A stretch of 64,000 nucleotides of DNA from Streptomyces sp. NBC_01288 (GTDB lineage: Bacteria; Actinomycetota; Actinomycetes; Streptomycetales; Streptomycetaceae), in assembly GCF_035982055.1 (NCBI RefSeq), contig NZ_CP108427.1, positions 2,356,001-2,420,000 on the forward strand, given 5' to 3'. Shown here one piece after another: positions 8,676 to 17,215 of this stretch. The notes below the pieces were generated by a model, which did not search any database, was not told the origin of the DNA, and saw only the letters and a list, made by a program, of their open reading frames with translations. Within the stretch, counting starts at the first letter, position 1, and each line of letters begins with the position of its first letter. Position numbers and translations under genes: made by a program.

Positions 8676-9298
8676 CCGAGCACGCGGCCGTGGTGCGCGG
8701 CAGGACCGTTCCAAAGAGGCGGGTGGACGCGCTGCTGGCGGCCGTACCGGCGCGGGACCGGGAGACCCGGCCCGAGGCGCTCGCGCGGGCCGAGCGGCAG
8801 CGCCGGCGGTGGGCGACGCAGGTGGTGGTCATCGACGAGCTGGCCCAACGGGCGTGCGCGGAGCGGGGGTTGAAGCCTCCCGCGGAGGTGTCGCCGGACC
8901 AGGTGCTCGCCGTAGCCGAGACCGATGTCGCGGATCTCGGCAGCATCGTCGCGGCGGCCCTCGCGCACTCCCCGGCCGCCCGGCTGCTGCTGGCCGAGCT
9001 GGAGGGCGAGCAGGAGGTCGCGGAGGAAGCCGTACGGGACTACTACGACCGGAACCGGGATCGCTTCCTCACCGCGGAGGCGCTACGGCGCGGTGTCGAC
9101 CCGTTCGGTCGGGTGTCATCGGAGGACTTCGTGCCGTACGGGCAGGCCCGTGCGGGGGTCGAGCGAGAGTTGCGGCAAGCCGCGGGGCGGCGGGCCTTCT
9201 TCGGTTGGTTGGACCAGGCCAAGGCCGGCGTCGTGTATGCCGTGGGTCATGAGCATCCCGGCGATCCGGCGCACCCGGACCACGAGCACCGGCACTGA
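8672..9298 (+). CDS. Parvulin/SurA-like small protein with His-rich tail
   Basis: A 208-aa protein starting with GTG inside the GH38 stop (GTGA overlap), so translationally coupled to the mannosidase. The segment EEAVRDYYDRNRDRF (about residues 113-127) is the hallmark helix of SurA/PrsA-type parvulin proteins, where it precedes the peptidyl-prolyl isomerase domain. No complete rotamase domain follows; the rest is helical, ending in a histidine-rich tail (HEHPGDPAHPDHEHRH) that could bind metal. There is no signal peptide. Placement between a zinc glycosidase and its ABC importer suggests a folding or metal-handling partner for GH38. That role is inference; homologues are usually listed as domains of unknown function. 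Confidence 0.6.
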   Translation: MTEHAAVVRGRTVPKRRVDALLAAVPARDRETRPEALARAERQRRRWATQVVVIDELAQRACAERGLKPPAEVSPDQVLAVAETDVADLGSIVAAALAHSPAARLLLAELEGEQEVAEEAVRDYYDRNRDRFLTAEALRRGVDPFGRVSSEDFVPYGQARAGVERELRQAAGRRAFFGWLDQAKAGVVYAVGHEHPGDPAHPDHEHRH

Positions 9299-9383
9299 TC
9301 ACTCCCGGAACCTAAAAGCAACACGGGAACCCATTGACCTCCGATGAATTCTGGTCCACCTTTTCATCAATCGGAGTCGAAGT

Positions 9384-9400
9384 TGGTTAATTGAACCAGC
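9384..9400. promoter_or_regulatory. Candidate operator TTGGTTAATTGAACCAGC-like palindrome
   Basis: TGGTT (9384-9388), AATTG, AACCA (9394-9398) form a 5+5 palindrome 29 bp before the sugar-binding lipoprotein start, in an AT-rich patch. The TTGAACCA word recurs before other genes of the locus (671-680, 4360-4368, inverted at 15905-15911). A shared regulator site is the likely meaning. Confidence 0.45.
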
Positions 9401-9427
9401 TGTTGGCTGATGCTCAGGAGGGCAGCG

Positions 9428-10798
9428 ATGCGCACAGGAAGACTGACCGGATCGATGGTGGGGATCATCGTCCTGACCCTGACGGCCGCCGGCTGCGGGC
9501 TGTCCGGCAGTTCGGGCGACAGCGACTCCACCGCGGGCGGCTGCAAGGTGGACAAGGGCAACGTCGGGTCCGGGAAGCTCACCGGCTCGGTGAAGGGCAG
9601 CATCACCTTCCAGACCACCAACTTGAAGAAGGACTTCGGGACGTTCTTCAACGGGGTCATCAAGTCCTTCGAGAAGGCGCATCCCGGTACGTCGGTGAAG
9701 TGGATCGACGATCCGGGCGACAGCACCTTCACCCAGCGCACCGTGGCCGACGCCCAGGCCTGCACGCTGCCGGACGTCCTCAACCTCAACTCGGAGACGG
9801 CGACGGCGCTCACGAAGGCCGGCTACCTCCTCAACCTCGGCGTCAAGGACCCCTCGGTCGGCAAGCCGTTCGTCCCCGCGTTCTGGAAGTCGAGCACCTT
9901 CAAGGACGCCTCGGGCTCCGCGCTGCACACCGTGCTCCCCTGGTACACCGGCGGCATCGTCCTGACGTACAACACCGACCTGTTGAAGAAGGCCGGGATC
10001 GACCCCGCGAAGCCGCCGACGACGATCTTCGGGCTGTTCGCCGACTACGAGAAGATCGCCAAGTCGGCCAAGGGCAAGTACTACGCGACGATGGCCAATC
10101 CGATCTGGCGCATCCCCGCGGACTTCGACCAGATGAACATCAAGACCCTCTCCAGCGACGGCAAGTCGGCCGTGTTCGCCGACGATCCGCGCACCACCCA
10201 GTGGGTCGCCTGGATGGCGAAGCTGTACAAGGAGGGCGCGATGCCGAAGGACTCGCTGTCCTCCAGCAACGACCCGTCCACGCCGTACACGCAGGGCAAG
10301 GTCGCCTACGGCTCCACCAACCCGAGCTATGTGCGGTTCGTGAAGCAGAACAGCCCCTCGATCTACGCCAAGACGGGCGTCGGGCAGCAGCCCTTCGACG
10401 CACTCGGCCACACCACCGGCGCCCCGCAGTACATCTCGGTCGCCGCGACCAGCAAACACGCCCCAGTGGCACTGGCGTTCGCGGAGTACCTCACCGACGC
10501 CGAGAACCAGACGGCATGGGCCAAGGATCCGGACGTGGTGATCTTCCCGACGACCACCACCTCGCTGAACGACCCGTTCTTCCAAAAGGCAAGCGGTGAC
10601 GACCAGTTCGCGCAGGCCCGCAAGCTCGTGGCGGACCAGCTCAAGACGACCACGGCCTACCAGACCAACCTCTCGCCGGCCGTGCAGAACGCGATCGTGT
10701 CGCAGGTGCAGTTGGCCATGCAGGGCAAGAAGAGCGCGGCGCAGGCCGTGAAGGACGCCCAGGCGAAGGCCGACGAGCTGCTGAAGCAGGCTGGTTGA
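9428..10798 (+). CDS. Sugar ABC transporter substrate-binding lipoprotein
   Basis: A 456-aa family 1 extracellular solute-binding protein. The start is ATG 9428 with GGAGGG 5 bases upstream; an in-frame TTG start 18 bp earlier lies inside the ribosome site. The signal peptide MRTGRLTGSMVGIIVLTLTA ends in a lipobox LTAAGC with the lipidated C23. The mature part has the usual pattern for oligosaccharide binders (ITFQTTNLKKDF, GGIVLTYNTDLLKKAGI, TTGAPQYISV). It is the first gene of an importer operon with two permeases and no ATPase gene, as in many Streptomyces CUT1 systems that share MsiK. The substrate is likely a short mannose- or GlcNAc-containing oligosaccharide, from context. Confidence 0.92.
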   Translation: MRTGRLTGSMVGIIVLTLTAAGCGLSGSSGDSDSTAGGCKVDKGNVGSGKLTGSVKGSITFQTTNLKKDFGTFFNGVIKSFEKAHPGTSVKWIDDPGDSTFTQRTVADAQACTLPDVLNLNSETATALTKAGYLLNLGVKDPSVGKPFVPAFWKSSTFKDASGSALHTVLPWYTGGIVLTYNTDLLKKAGIDPAKPPTTIFGLFADYEKIAKSAKGKYYATMANPIWRIPADFDQMNIKTLSSDGKSAVFADDPRTTQWVAWMAKLYKEGAMPKDSLSSSNDPSTPYTQGKVAYGSTNPSYVRFVKQNSPSIYAKTGVGQQPFDALGHTTGAPQYISVAATSKHAPVALAFAEYLTDAENQTAWAKDPDVVIFPTTTTSLNDPFFQKASGDDQFAQARKLVADQLKTTTAYQTNLSPAVQNAIVSQVQLAMQGKKSAAQAVKDAQAKADELLKQAG

Positions 10799-11814
10799 TG
10801 GTGGCGACGCAGACCGCGAAGCCGGTGACCGTGCCCGGTGCGGAGGCCGTCGTCTCCGCACCGGGCACGTCCCGCATACGTAAGTTCGCCCGCGCCGTCC
10901 TGCCCGGCCCCGCCCCCGGCGCCAACGGTGCGTCCCTGTACCGCCGTTGGTGGCTGCCCTGGCTTTGGACCGCTCCAGCGATCGTCTGCGCGGCGGTGTT
11001 CGGGGTGTTCCCGTTCCTCAACACGCTGCTGCTGTCGTTCACGAACGCCAAGCCGCTCGGCGGCGCCGCGAACTTCGTCGGGCTCTCCAACTACACCCGC
11101 ATGCTGGGCGATTCGGACTTCTGGCTGGCGACCCGCAACAGCGTCCTGTACGCCGTGATCGTCGTCCCGCTCATGGTGCTGCTGCCCCTCCTGCTGGCCG
11201 TCCTGGTGGAGAAGAACCTCCCCGGCATCGGCTTCTTCCGCTCGGCCTTCTACACCCCGGTGCTGGCCTCCAGCGTGGTCGTCGGTCTGAGCTGGCAGTG
11301 GCTGCTGGCGGACGACGGGCTGGTCAACACCTGGCTGGAGAAAGCCCACTTGATCCGGTCGGCGATCCCCTTCCTCTCCGACTCGTGGCTGATCCTGCTC
11401 TCCGCGATGGGCCTCACCCTGTGGAAGGGCCTCGGCTGGTACATGGTCTTCTACCTGGCCGCCCTCGGGAACGTTCCAAAAGAACTGCACGAGGCCGCGT
11501 CCATGGACGGCGCCGGTGCCGCCCGCCGCTTCTGGCACATCACCGTGCCCGGCGTACGCCAGGCGATGATGCTGGTCGGCACCCTCACCGGCATCGGTTC
11601 GCTGCGCGTGTTCACCGAGATCTACATGCTCGGCAGCTCCACCGGCGGCCCCGGCGGCGCCGACCGCACGCTGCCCTTCTACATCCGGGACGTCGGCCTG
11701 GACCCCATCACCGGAAACGCGGGCTACGGCTCGGCGGTGAGCGTGGCGCTGTTCGTCCTGACCCTGGGACTGACCCTGCTGGCGCAGCGCCTCACGAAGG
11801 AGGACGAGTCATGA
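10798..11814 (+). CDS. Sugar ABC transporter permease, MalF type
   Basis: A 338-aa inner-membrane permease of the carbohydrate uptake 1 family with six predicted helices (first at ATTRP-like WLWTAPAIVCAAVFGVFPF). The cytoplasmic EAA loop that contacts the ATPase is ELHEAASMDGAGAARRFWHI at about residues 228-247. The ATG overlaps the stop of the binding-protein gene (TGATG), so the two are translationally coupled; a TTG three bases earlier is possible. Its own end overlaps the MalG-like gene by four bases. Confidence 0.92.
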   Translation: MVATQTAKPVTVPGAEAVVSAPGTSRIRKFARAVLPGPAPGANGASLYRRWWLPWLWTAPAIVCAAVFGVFPFLNTLLLSFTNAKPLGGAANFVGLSNYTRMLGDSDFWLATRNSVLYAVIVVPLMVLLPLLLAVLVEKNLPGIGFFRSAFYTPVLASSVVVGLSWQWLLADDGLVNTWLEKAHLIRSAIPFLSDSWLILLSAMGLTLWKGLGWYMVFYLAALGNVPKELHEAASMDGAGAARRFWHITVPGVRQAMMLVGTLTGIGSLRVFTEIYMLGSSTGGPGGADRTLPFYIRDVGLDPITGNAGYGSAVSVALFVLTLGLTLLAQRLTKEDES

Positions 11815-12695
11815 CGACGACCGCCGTGCGGCCCAAGTCCCGCCGCCTGACGCCCCGTTGGCGTGACTACGGCCGCCCTCGCGAACTCCTCGTCCGCTAC
11901 CTCCTGTTGCTGCTGGTCCTCGGCCTCACCGTAGGGCCCCTCATCTGGCAGCTCCTGGCCTCGCTCAAGGGCACCGGCGAGGACGTCTTCGGCGCGAACG
12001 CCTCCCTGCTGCCCCACCACCCGACCCTGCACGCCTACCGCGAGGTCTTCAGCCAGGTCCCGGTGGCGACGTACATCAAGAACAGCCTGATCGTGGTCGC
12101 CCTCTCGGTCGGCAGCCAGCTCCTGTTCTCCACCACGGCCGGCTACATGCTCTCCAAGCCCGCCTGGAAGGGCCGCAGGTCGGTCTGGATCCTCCTGGTC
12201 GCCTCCATGATGTTCCCCTTCGAGTCGATCATGGTGTCGCTGTTCCTGAGCATCCGCGACCTCGGCCTGGTCGACAGCGTGGTGGGCGTGTGGCTGCCCG
12301 GCTTCGTCGGCGCGATCAACGTCCTGCTGATGCGCGGCGCGTTCCTCGCGGTACCGCGCGAGATCGAGGACTCGGGGATGCTGGACGGCGCGAGCGAGTG
12401 GCAGCGCTTCCGCTACCTCTATCTCCCGTCCGCGTGGGGCGCGATCATGGTCGTCACGATCAACACCTTCATCAGCGCCTGGGACGACTTCCTCTGGCCC
12501 CTGATCGTGCTCCGCTCCGAGGACCACATGACCCTGACGCTGGGCCTCTCCCGGTTGCAGAGTTCGTCGTTCGGCTACGACCAGCGCGTGGTGATGGCCG
12601 GTTCGGTGATCTCCGTGATCCCGGTGCTCGTGCTGTTCGTCATCACCCAACGCTGGTTCTACAAAGGCGTTTCAGCGGGAGCCGTCAAGCTCTGA
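11811..12695 (+). CDS. Sugar ABC transporter permease, MalG type
   Basis: A 294-aa permease starting at ATG in an ATGA overlap with the previous gene. Six hydrophobic segments are visible, the first at LLVRYLLLLLVLGLTVG-like residues. The EAA motif is REIEDSGMLDGASEWQRF near residue 184. It completes the heterodimeric membrane part of the importer; no nucleotide-binding subunit is encoded here, so a shared ATPase (MsiK type) is presumed. The 3' end overlaps the convergent GH3 gene by 11 bp, leaving no room for a terminator. Confidence 0.92.
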   Translation: MTTTAVRPKSRRLTPRWRDYGRPRELLVRYLLLLLVLGLTVGPLIWQLLASLKGTGEDVFGANASLLPHHPTLHAYREVFSQVPVATYIKNSLIVVALSVGSQLLFSTTAGYMLSKPAWKGRRSVWILLVASMMFPFESIMVSLFLSIRDLGLVDSVVGVWLPGFVGAINVLLMRGAFLAVPREIEDSGMLDGASEWQRFRYLYLPSAWGAIMVVTINTFISAWDDFLWPLIVLRSEDHMTLTLGLSRLQSSSFGYDQRVVMAGSVISVIPVLVLFVITQRWFYKGVSAGAVKL

Positions 12696-14916
12696 GGCGT
12701 ACGACAACGGGCTCGACGGCGAGCGCCGCCCGCGCGGATTGCGCGACCCGAACCTCCACGGCACCGACCTGCTCCAACTGGTCGGTGCCGAAGGGGATTT
12801 CGACCCTACGGCGCTCCCCCGGGGCCAACTCGACACCCTTGAAGGCGTGCAGTTCGAGCGTGCGCGGCCACACCGGTGTGATCAGCCGCCGGATGTACAC
12901 CTGGACGACCGAACGCCCGTGCCGCTTCCCGGTGTTGGTGACGTCGACCTCGATCACGTTCCCCGCGACGCGCGGCGGACCGTACTTGAAGCTCGTGTAC
13001 GACAGCCCGTGCCCGAAGGGGTGGCGCGGCTCGGCGCCGGCATCCACGTAGCCTCCGTACTCGGTGTCCTTGTGGTTGTAGTAGACGGGGAGTTGGGCCA
13101 CCGAGCGGGGCACGGAGACGGGCAGACGCCCGGTCGGTTCGGCGTGGCCGAGCAGTACCTCGGCGATGGCCTCGCCGCCCCATGGACCGGGGTACCAGGC
13201 GGTGAGCAGGGCGCCGGCATGTTCGGGGACGACATGAGGGCGGCCCTGGATCAGGACGACCGCCGTGGGTGTGCCGGTGGCGGTGACCGCGTCCAGGAGG
13301 GCGAGTTGGGCGCGGCCGAGGCTCAGGCCCGCGAGGTCGACGCCCTCGCCACACGTCATCTCCGAAACTGCGTTCCGCGCGGCCCCGTTGGCGTCGAAGT
13401 CCGTGTCGGGGGTACGGGCGCTGCTGCCGCCCAGTACGAGAACGGCCAGGTCGGAGGCGGCTGCCGCGGCGACCGCCTCGGGGATGCCGGAGAGGTCGTC
13501 GCCGGTGAGGGCGCAGCCGGGGGTGTGGCGGAAGTCGGTGCCGGGCGGGGCGAGTCGCCGTAGGCCTTCGAGGACGCTGACACCGGAAGGCTGTGGTGCC
13601 GTGTAGTCGCCCAACTGGTGGGTGGTGGTGGCTGATTGGGGGCCGATGACCGCGATACGGGAGACGGTCGCCGGGATGGGCAGGACGTCGCCGTCGTTGT
13701 GGAGGAGGGTGACGGCGGCTCGGGCGAGGGCCGTGCTCAGCTCTCTGCCCTGATGCGGGGACGGGAACTCGCCTGTGCTGTAAGGCCGTTCGAAGAGGCC
13801 CAGCCGGAACTTCAGGCTGAGCACGCGCGCCACGGCGGTGTCGATGGCCTCCTCGGTCACCAGTCCCCGCTCGACCGCCTCCTCCAGATGTGTGAAGCCC
13901 TCGTCCCACAGGCTCAGGTCGACACCGGCGTTGAGTGCGAGCGCGCCCGCCGAGACCTTGTCGCCGGTGATACGGGCGAGCCGGTCCACGGCAAGCCCGT
14001 CGGCCATCACCAGGCCCTCGAAACCCCAGTCCTCGCGCAGGAGTTGGGTCAGCAGGGCGTGGCTGCCGGAGCAGGGCAGGCCGTCGACCTCGTTGTAGGC
14101 GGACATGAGGGCGGCGGCACCTGCGCGGACTCCGGCGCGGGCGGCGGGGAGGTGGATCTCGTGGAGTTCACGGAGGCCGAGTTCGGACTCGGCGGAGTTG
14201 CGGCCGCCGACCGTGGCGCCCTGGCCGGCGAAGTGCTTGAGGACGACGGGGGCCTTGTCGGGAGCGAAGCCGTCGCCGGGCTCGCCCTGCATCCCCCGCA
14301 CCAGCGCCTCGGTGAGGCGGGCGGCGAGGTGCGGGTCCTCGCCGAAGCACTCCTCCGTGCGGCCCCAGCGCGGGTCGCGGGCGATGTCCAGGGCGGAGAC
14401 GAGGGCCAAGTGACCGCCACGGGCGCGGAGTTCGGCGGCGGCGTGGGCGGCGGCCCGCTCATACAGGTCGGGGTCCCAGGTGGCGCCGACGGCCAGGTTG
14501 ACCGGGAGGACCGTACCGTCCAGGGCCATGTGGCCGTGCGGCACCTCCTCGACGAACAGCGCCGGGATGCCGAGCCTGCTGCTCGCGATGACATGGCGTT
14601 GCACCAACTCGGCCAGCGCGGCGCTGTCTTGGGCGCCGGGGCCGTTGGTGTGGTCGACGCCGGACCAGGCGTCGGCGCGGAACAGGCCGTAGAGCGCGCC
14701 GAGTCCGGCGAAGCGGTCGGTCTCGGCGCGGAGGGCGTCGGTGAGTTCGAACCCGTCGGGGCTGTCGGGAGTGCGGCGGTAGGCATTCCAGCCGTACATC
14801 CGCTGGTTGAGCTGGCCGACCTTCTCGCGCAGGGTCATACGGGCGCGGAGGTCGGAAACCCGGCTGTCCACAGGGGCGTTGGGGTCGCGGTAGACGGGGA
14901 CGGTGGTGTCGGTCAT
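12685..14916 (-). CDS. GH3 beta-glycosidase (BglX/xylosidase type)
   Basis: A 743-aa three-domain family 3 glycosidase. The N-terminal TIM-like domain has the substrate segment DPRWGRTEECFGEDP (about residues 181-195), KHFAGQG (K227-H228) and the nucleophile in GLVMADGLAVDR (D306). The alpha/beta sandwich domain follows and the C-terminal fibronectin III-like domain includes EVDVTNTGKRHGRSVVQVY. There is no signal peptide, so it should act on imported oligosaccharides. Gluco-, xylo- or mannosidase activity cannot be separated. It shares a 4-bp overlap with the upstream sugar kinase and forms a minus-strand pair with it. Confidence 0.88.
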   Translation of the reverse strand: MTDTTVPVYRDPNAPVDSRVSDLRARMTLREKVGQLNQRMYGWNAYRRTPDSPDGFELTDALRAETDRFAGLGALYGLFRADAWSGVDHTNGPGAQDSAALAELVQRHVIASSRLGIPALFVEEVPHGHMALDGTVLPVNLAVGATWDPDLYERAAAHAAAELRARGGHLALVSALDIARDPRWGRTEECFGEDPHLAARLTEALVRGMQGEPGDGFAPDKAPVVLKHFAGQGATVGGRNSAESELGLRELHEIHLPAARAGVRAGAAALMSAYNEVDGLPCSGSHALLTQLLREDWGFEGLVMADGLAVDRLARITGDKVSAGALALNAGVDLSLWDEGFTHLEEAVERGLVTEEAIDTAVARVLSLKFRLGLFERPYSTGEFPSPHQGRELSTALARAAVTLLHNDGDVLPIPATVSRIAVIGPQSATTTHQLGDYTAPQPSGVSVLEGLRRLAPPGTDFRHTPGCALTGDDLSGIPEAVAAAAASDLAVLVLGGSSARTPDTDFDANGAARNAVSEMTCGEGVDLAGLSLGRAQLALLDAVTATGTPTAVVLIQGRPHVVPEHAGALLTAWYPGPWGGEAIAEVLLGHAEPTGRLPVSVPRSVAQLPVYYNHKDTEYGGYVDAGAEPRHPFGHGLSYTSFKYGPPRVAGNVIEVDVTNTGKRHGRSVVQVYIRRLITPVWPRTLELHAFKGVELAPGERRRVEIPFGTDQLEQVGAVEVRVAQSARAALAVEPVVVRLRA

Positions 14917-15923
14917 CGGGTGTCACCGTCGTAGGCGAGTCGGGCGAGGGCGACCGCGCCCCGGCAGCCGTCCGGTACCCAGTCCAGGGTCAGGCCGAGG
15001 GTGTGGAGGCGGGCGGTGAGGAGGGTCGTGAGCGGGCCCTCGGGGCCGAGCAGGCCGCCGGTGGCGACGATTCGCTCACCCGGGGCCGGTTCCAACGCCC
15101 TTACCGTGTCGGTCAGTTGGTCTGCCGCCTCGTCGAGGATGCCTTCCGCCACGACGTCCTTCTTTCCCGCCGCCTCGACCACCAGCGGGGCGAACCGGGC
15201 GAGGCGGATGGGGAGTTCGGCCATCACGGCGGGGAGTACGTGCATGCGGTAGGCCTCGCGGTGGGCGCGGGACCAGTCGCCGTCGCCGGGCAGTTCCTCC
15301 GCCGGCACTCCGAGCGCCTGTCCGACGGACCCGGCCAGCACGGTCGTAGGGCCGCGTCCGTCCGCCATGCGCAGGGCCGCGCGTACCGCGCTGCGGCCGA
15401 TCCAGAAGCCGCTGCCGTCGTCGCCGAGGAGCCAGCCGTCGCCGTCCACGGTGGCCGTGGAGCGGCGGTCGGTGATGCGCAGGGCTACCGCGCCGGTGCC
15501 GGCGACCAGGGCGAGGCCGTCGGCGGGGGTGCCGGGGGCGGAGGCGAAGGCCGCCTCGATGTCGCTGCGGACGCGCACGCGGCCGGTGGGGATGCCGAGG
15601 CGCTGGAGCGCGGCGGTGAGGGCAGTGCGGGCGTTGACGTGTCCCGGCTCCTCGGTGGAGGCGGCCGTGGCGCCCGCGAAACCGCCGGACACGGCGACCA
15701 CGCGGGCGCGCGCCCGCTCCGGGACGGCCTGCCCGATCGCCTCGACCAGGTGGTCGGTAAGGCGCGGTACCGGGACGGTCAGGGCGTTGCCGGGCCCGGC
15801 CGCGCCCTCGGCGAGAGGGCGGCCGTCGTCGGCGGCGGCGAGGACGACGCGGGTGCGGGTGCCGCCGGCGTCGAGGCCGACGACGAGGTCACCGACGAAT
15901 TCTTGGTTCAAATCATTGCTCAT
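14913..15923 (-). CDS. BadF/BadG/BcrA-type sugar kinase (GlcNAc kinase-like)
   Basis: A 336-aa ASKHA-fold ATPase/kinase. Phosphate-1 is VGLDAGGTRTRVV at the N terminus; the second phosphate loop is ALVAGTGAVALR; the adenosine loop is VATGGLLGPEG. This family includes mammalian-type N-acetylglucosamine kinase and bacterial amino-sugar kinases. ATG 15923 is chosen; a GTG immediately before it (15926) is possible. No Shine-Dalgarno is present, so the message may be leaderless. It probably phosphorylates the sugar released by the flanking glycosidases. A GGTTCAA operator-like word (15905-15911) lies inside its first codons. Confidence 0.85.
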   Translation of the reverse strand: MSNDLNQEFVGDLVVGLDAGGTRTRVVLAAADDGRPLAEGAAGPGNALTVPVPRLTDHLVEAIGQAVPERARARVVAVSGGFAGATAASTEEPGHVNARTALTAALQRLGIPTGRVRVRSDIEAAFASAPGTPADGLALVAGTGAVALRITDRRSTATVDGDGWLLGDDGSGFWIGRSAVRAALRMADGRGPTTVLAGSVGQALGVPAEELPGDGDWSRAHREAYRMHVLPAVMAELPIRLARFAPLVVEAAGKKDVVAEGILDEAADQLTDTVRALEPAPGERIVATGGLLGPEGPLTTLLTARLHTLGLTLDWVPDGCRGAVALARLAYDGDTR

Positions 15924-15934
15924 CACTGACTATG

Positions 15935-15942
15935 GTGGTTGA
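15935..15942. promoter_or_regulatory. Operator-like word GTGGTTGA in the kinase/GH5 divergent promoter
   Basis: GTGGTTGA, read on the other strand TCAACCAC, lies in the ~80-bp gap between the kinase start and the GH5 ribosome site. With GGTTCAA at 15905-15911 it forms a pair of words like those in the other promoters of this locus. Confidence 0.35.
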
Positions 15943-15994
15943 TACATTCGCGCAGAACAAGAGCCAAAGACACAGACAGGGCAAGACCGGACCT

Positions 15995-16001
15995 GGGGAG
16001 G
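15995..16001 (+). promoter_or_regulatory. Ribosome binding site GGGGAGG that fixes an ATT start
   Basis: A near-perfect anti-16S match five bases before the in-frame ATT codon at 16007. No ATG, GTG or TTG occurs in frame between it and the first conserved residues, so it decides the start of the GH5-like gene. Confidence 0.6.
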
Positions 16002-16006
16002 ATCCC

Positions 16007-17212
16007 ATTCCTACGCTCCGCTTCGGCGTCAACTACACGCCGCGCCGCGGTTGGTTCCACTCCTGGCACGACTTCGACCCGGCGCACGCCCGCGAGGATC
16101 TGGCCCAGATAGCCGGGCTCGGCCTGGACCACGTCCGGATCTTCCACCTCTGGCCGCTGCTCCAGCCCAACCGCACGCTGATCCGCAGGGCCGCCGTGGA
16201 CCAGTTGGTGCACCTCGTCGACCTGGCGGGCGAGGCGGGTCTCGACGTGCTCGTGGACGGCGTCCAGGGTCATCTGTCGAGCTTCGACTTCTACCCGGAG
16301 TGGACCCGCGGCTGGCACCACCGCAACGTCTTCACCGACCCGGAGGCCATCACCGCCCAGGCGGAGCTGATGCGCACGCTGGGCAGCGCCCTCGCCGACC
16401 GCCCGAACCTGATCGGCCTCCAACTCGGCAACGAGCTCAACAACTTGGTGGAGCACAACCCGGTGACCGTGGCCGAGGTGGACCACTATCTCGACACGCT
16501 GCTGGCCGCCGCCCGCGAGCACCTGCCGCCGGACCGCCTCGTCACGCACTCCGCGTACGACGCCGCCTGGTACGGGGACGACCACCCGTTCACCCCGGAG
16601 GCCTCGGCCCGCAAGGGTGATCTGACCACCGTCCACCCGTGGGTGTTCTCGGGCGACTGTGCCCGCCGTTACGGTCCGCGCTCGCCGCAGGTGCTCCATC
16701 TCGCCGAGTACGGAACGGAGTTGGCCAAGGCGTACGCCACCGACCCGGCCCGGCCTGTCTGGGTCCAGGAGACCGGCGCGCCCGAACCGCACATCCCGGC
16801 GGCGGACGCCCCGGAGTTCGCGCGGGCGACCGTGCGCAACGCGGCCGAGTGCGAAGGTCTGTGGGGTGTGACCTGGTGGTGCTCGCACGACGTGGACCGC
16901 TCGCTCGCCGACTACCCCGAACTCGAATACACGCTGGGCCTGTTCGACTCGGCGGGCCGCCCCAAGCCGATCGCCGAGGCCTTCGCCGAAGCCGTCGCGG
17001 AGCCGCACACCGTCCACCTCCGCGATACCGCGTTGGTGTTGGACTGCACCCCGGCCACCCGCTCGGTGTCCGGGCCGGGAGGGGCGTACTTCGAGGAGTG
17101 GATGCGGTTGCGCACGGAAGGCGTCCGGCCTGCGGTGGTGCTGGCCGAACGGGCGCAGGACGCGGGGTACTTGGCGGCGCGGGGCATCAAGGAAGTCGTA
17201 CGCCTCCCATAG
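16007..17212 (+). CDS. GH5-like endo-glycosidase (mannanase/cellulase fold), probable ATT start
   Basis: A 401-aa clan A TIM-barrel hydrolase. The acid/base glutamate is in LGNELNN (E143) and the nucleophile in WVQETGAPEP (E255); both follow the beta-4/beta-7 pattern. The conserved part begins LRFGVNYTPRRGWFHSW within three residues of the proposed start. The only upstream ATG/GTG in frame (15932/15935) lies 6-9 bp from the divergent kinase start and inside the operator words, and would add 25 polar, unconserved residues. GGGGAGG precedes the ATT by five bases. No signal peptide, so likely intracellular. Activity is probably on beta-mannosyl or beta-glucosyl linkages in imported glycans; not decidable by eye. 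Confidence 0.75.
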   Translation: MPTLRFGVNYTPRRGWFHSWHDFDPAHAREDLAQIAGLGLDHVRIFHLWPLLQPNRTLIRRAAVDQLVHLVDLAGEAGLDVLVDGVQGHLSSFDFYPEWTRGWHHRNVFTDPEAITAQAELMRTLGSALADRPNLIGLQLGNELNNLVEHNPVTVAEVDHYLDTLLAAAREHLPPDRLVTHSAYDAAWYGDDHPFTPEASARKGDLTTVHPWVFSGDCARRYGPRSPQVLHLAEYGTELAKAYATDPARPVWVQETGAPEPHIPAADAPEFARATVRNAAECEGLWGVTWWCSHDVDRSLADYPELEYTLGLFDSAGRPKPIAEAFAEAVAEPHTVHLRDTALVLDCTPATRSVSGPGGAYFEEWMRLRTEGVRPAVVLAERAQDAGYLAARGIKEVVRLP

Positions 17213-17215
17213 CGA

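Noticed and set aside
9344..9360. A DasR-type (dre) site near CTGGTCCACC before the importer operon
   Set aside because: Only the left half resembles the dre consensus; the right half does not match, so the AACCA palindrome is the better candidate.
15003..15929. A 308-codon plus-strand frame over the sugar kinase
   Set aside because: Antisense shadow; kinase motifs are on the minus strand.
15932..16006. ATG 15932 as start of the GH5-like gene
   Set aside because: Eight bases from the divergent kinase start, no ribosome site, unconserved extra residues; the GGGGAGG/ATT pair is favoured.
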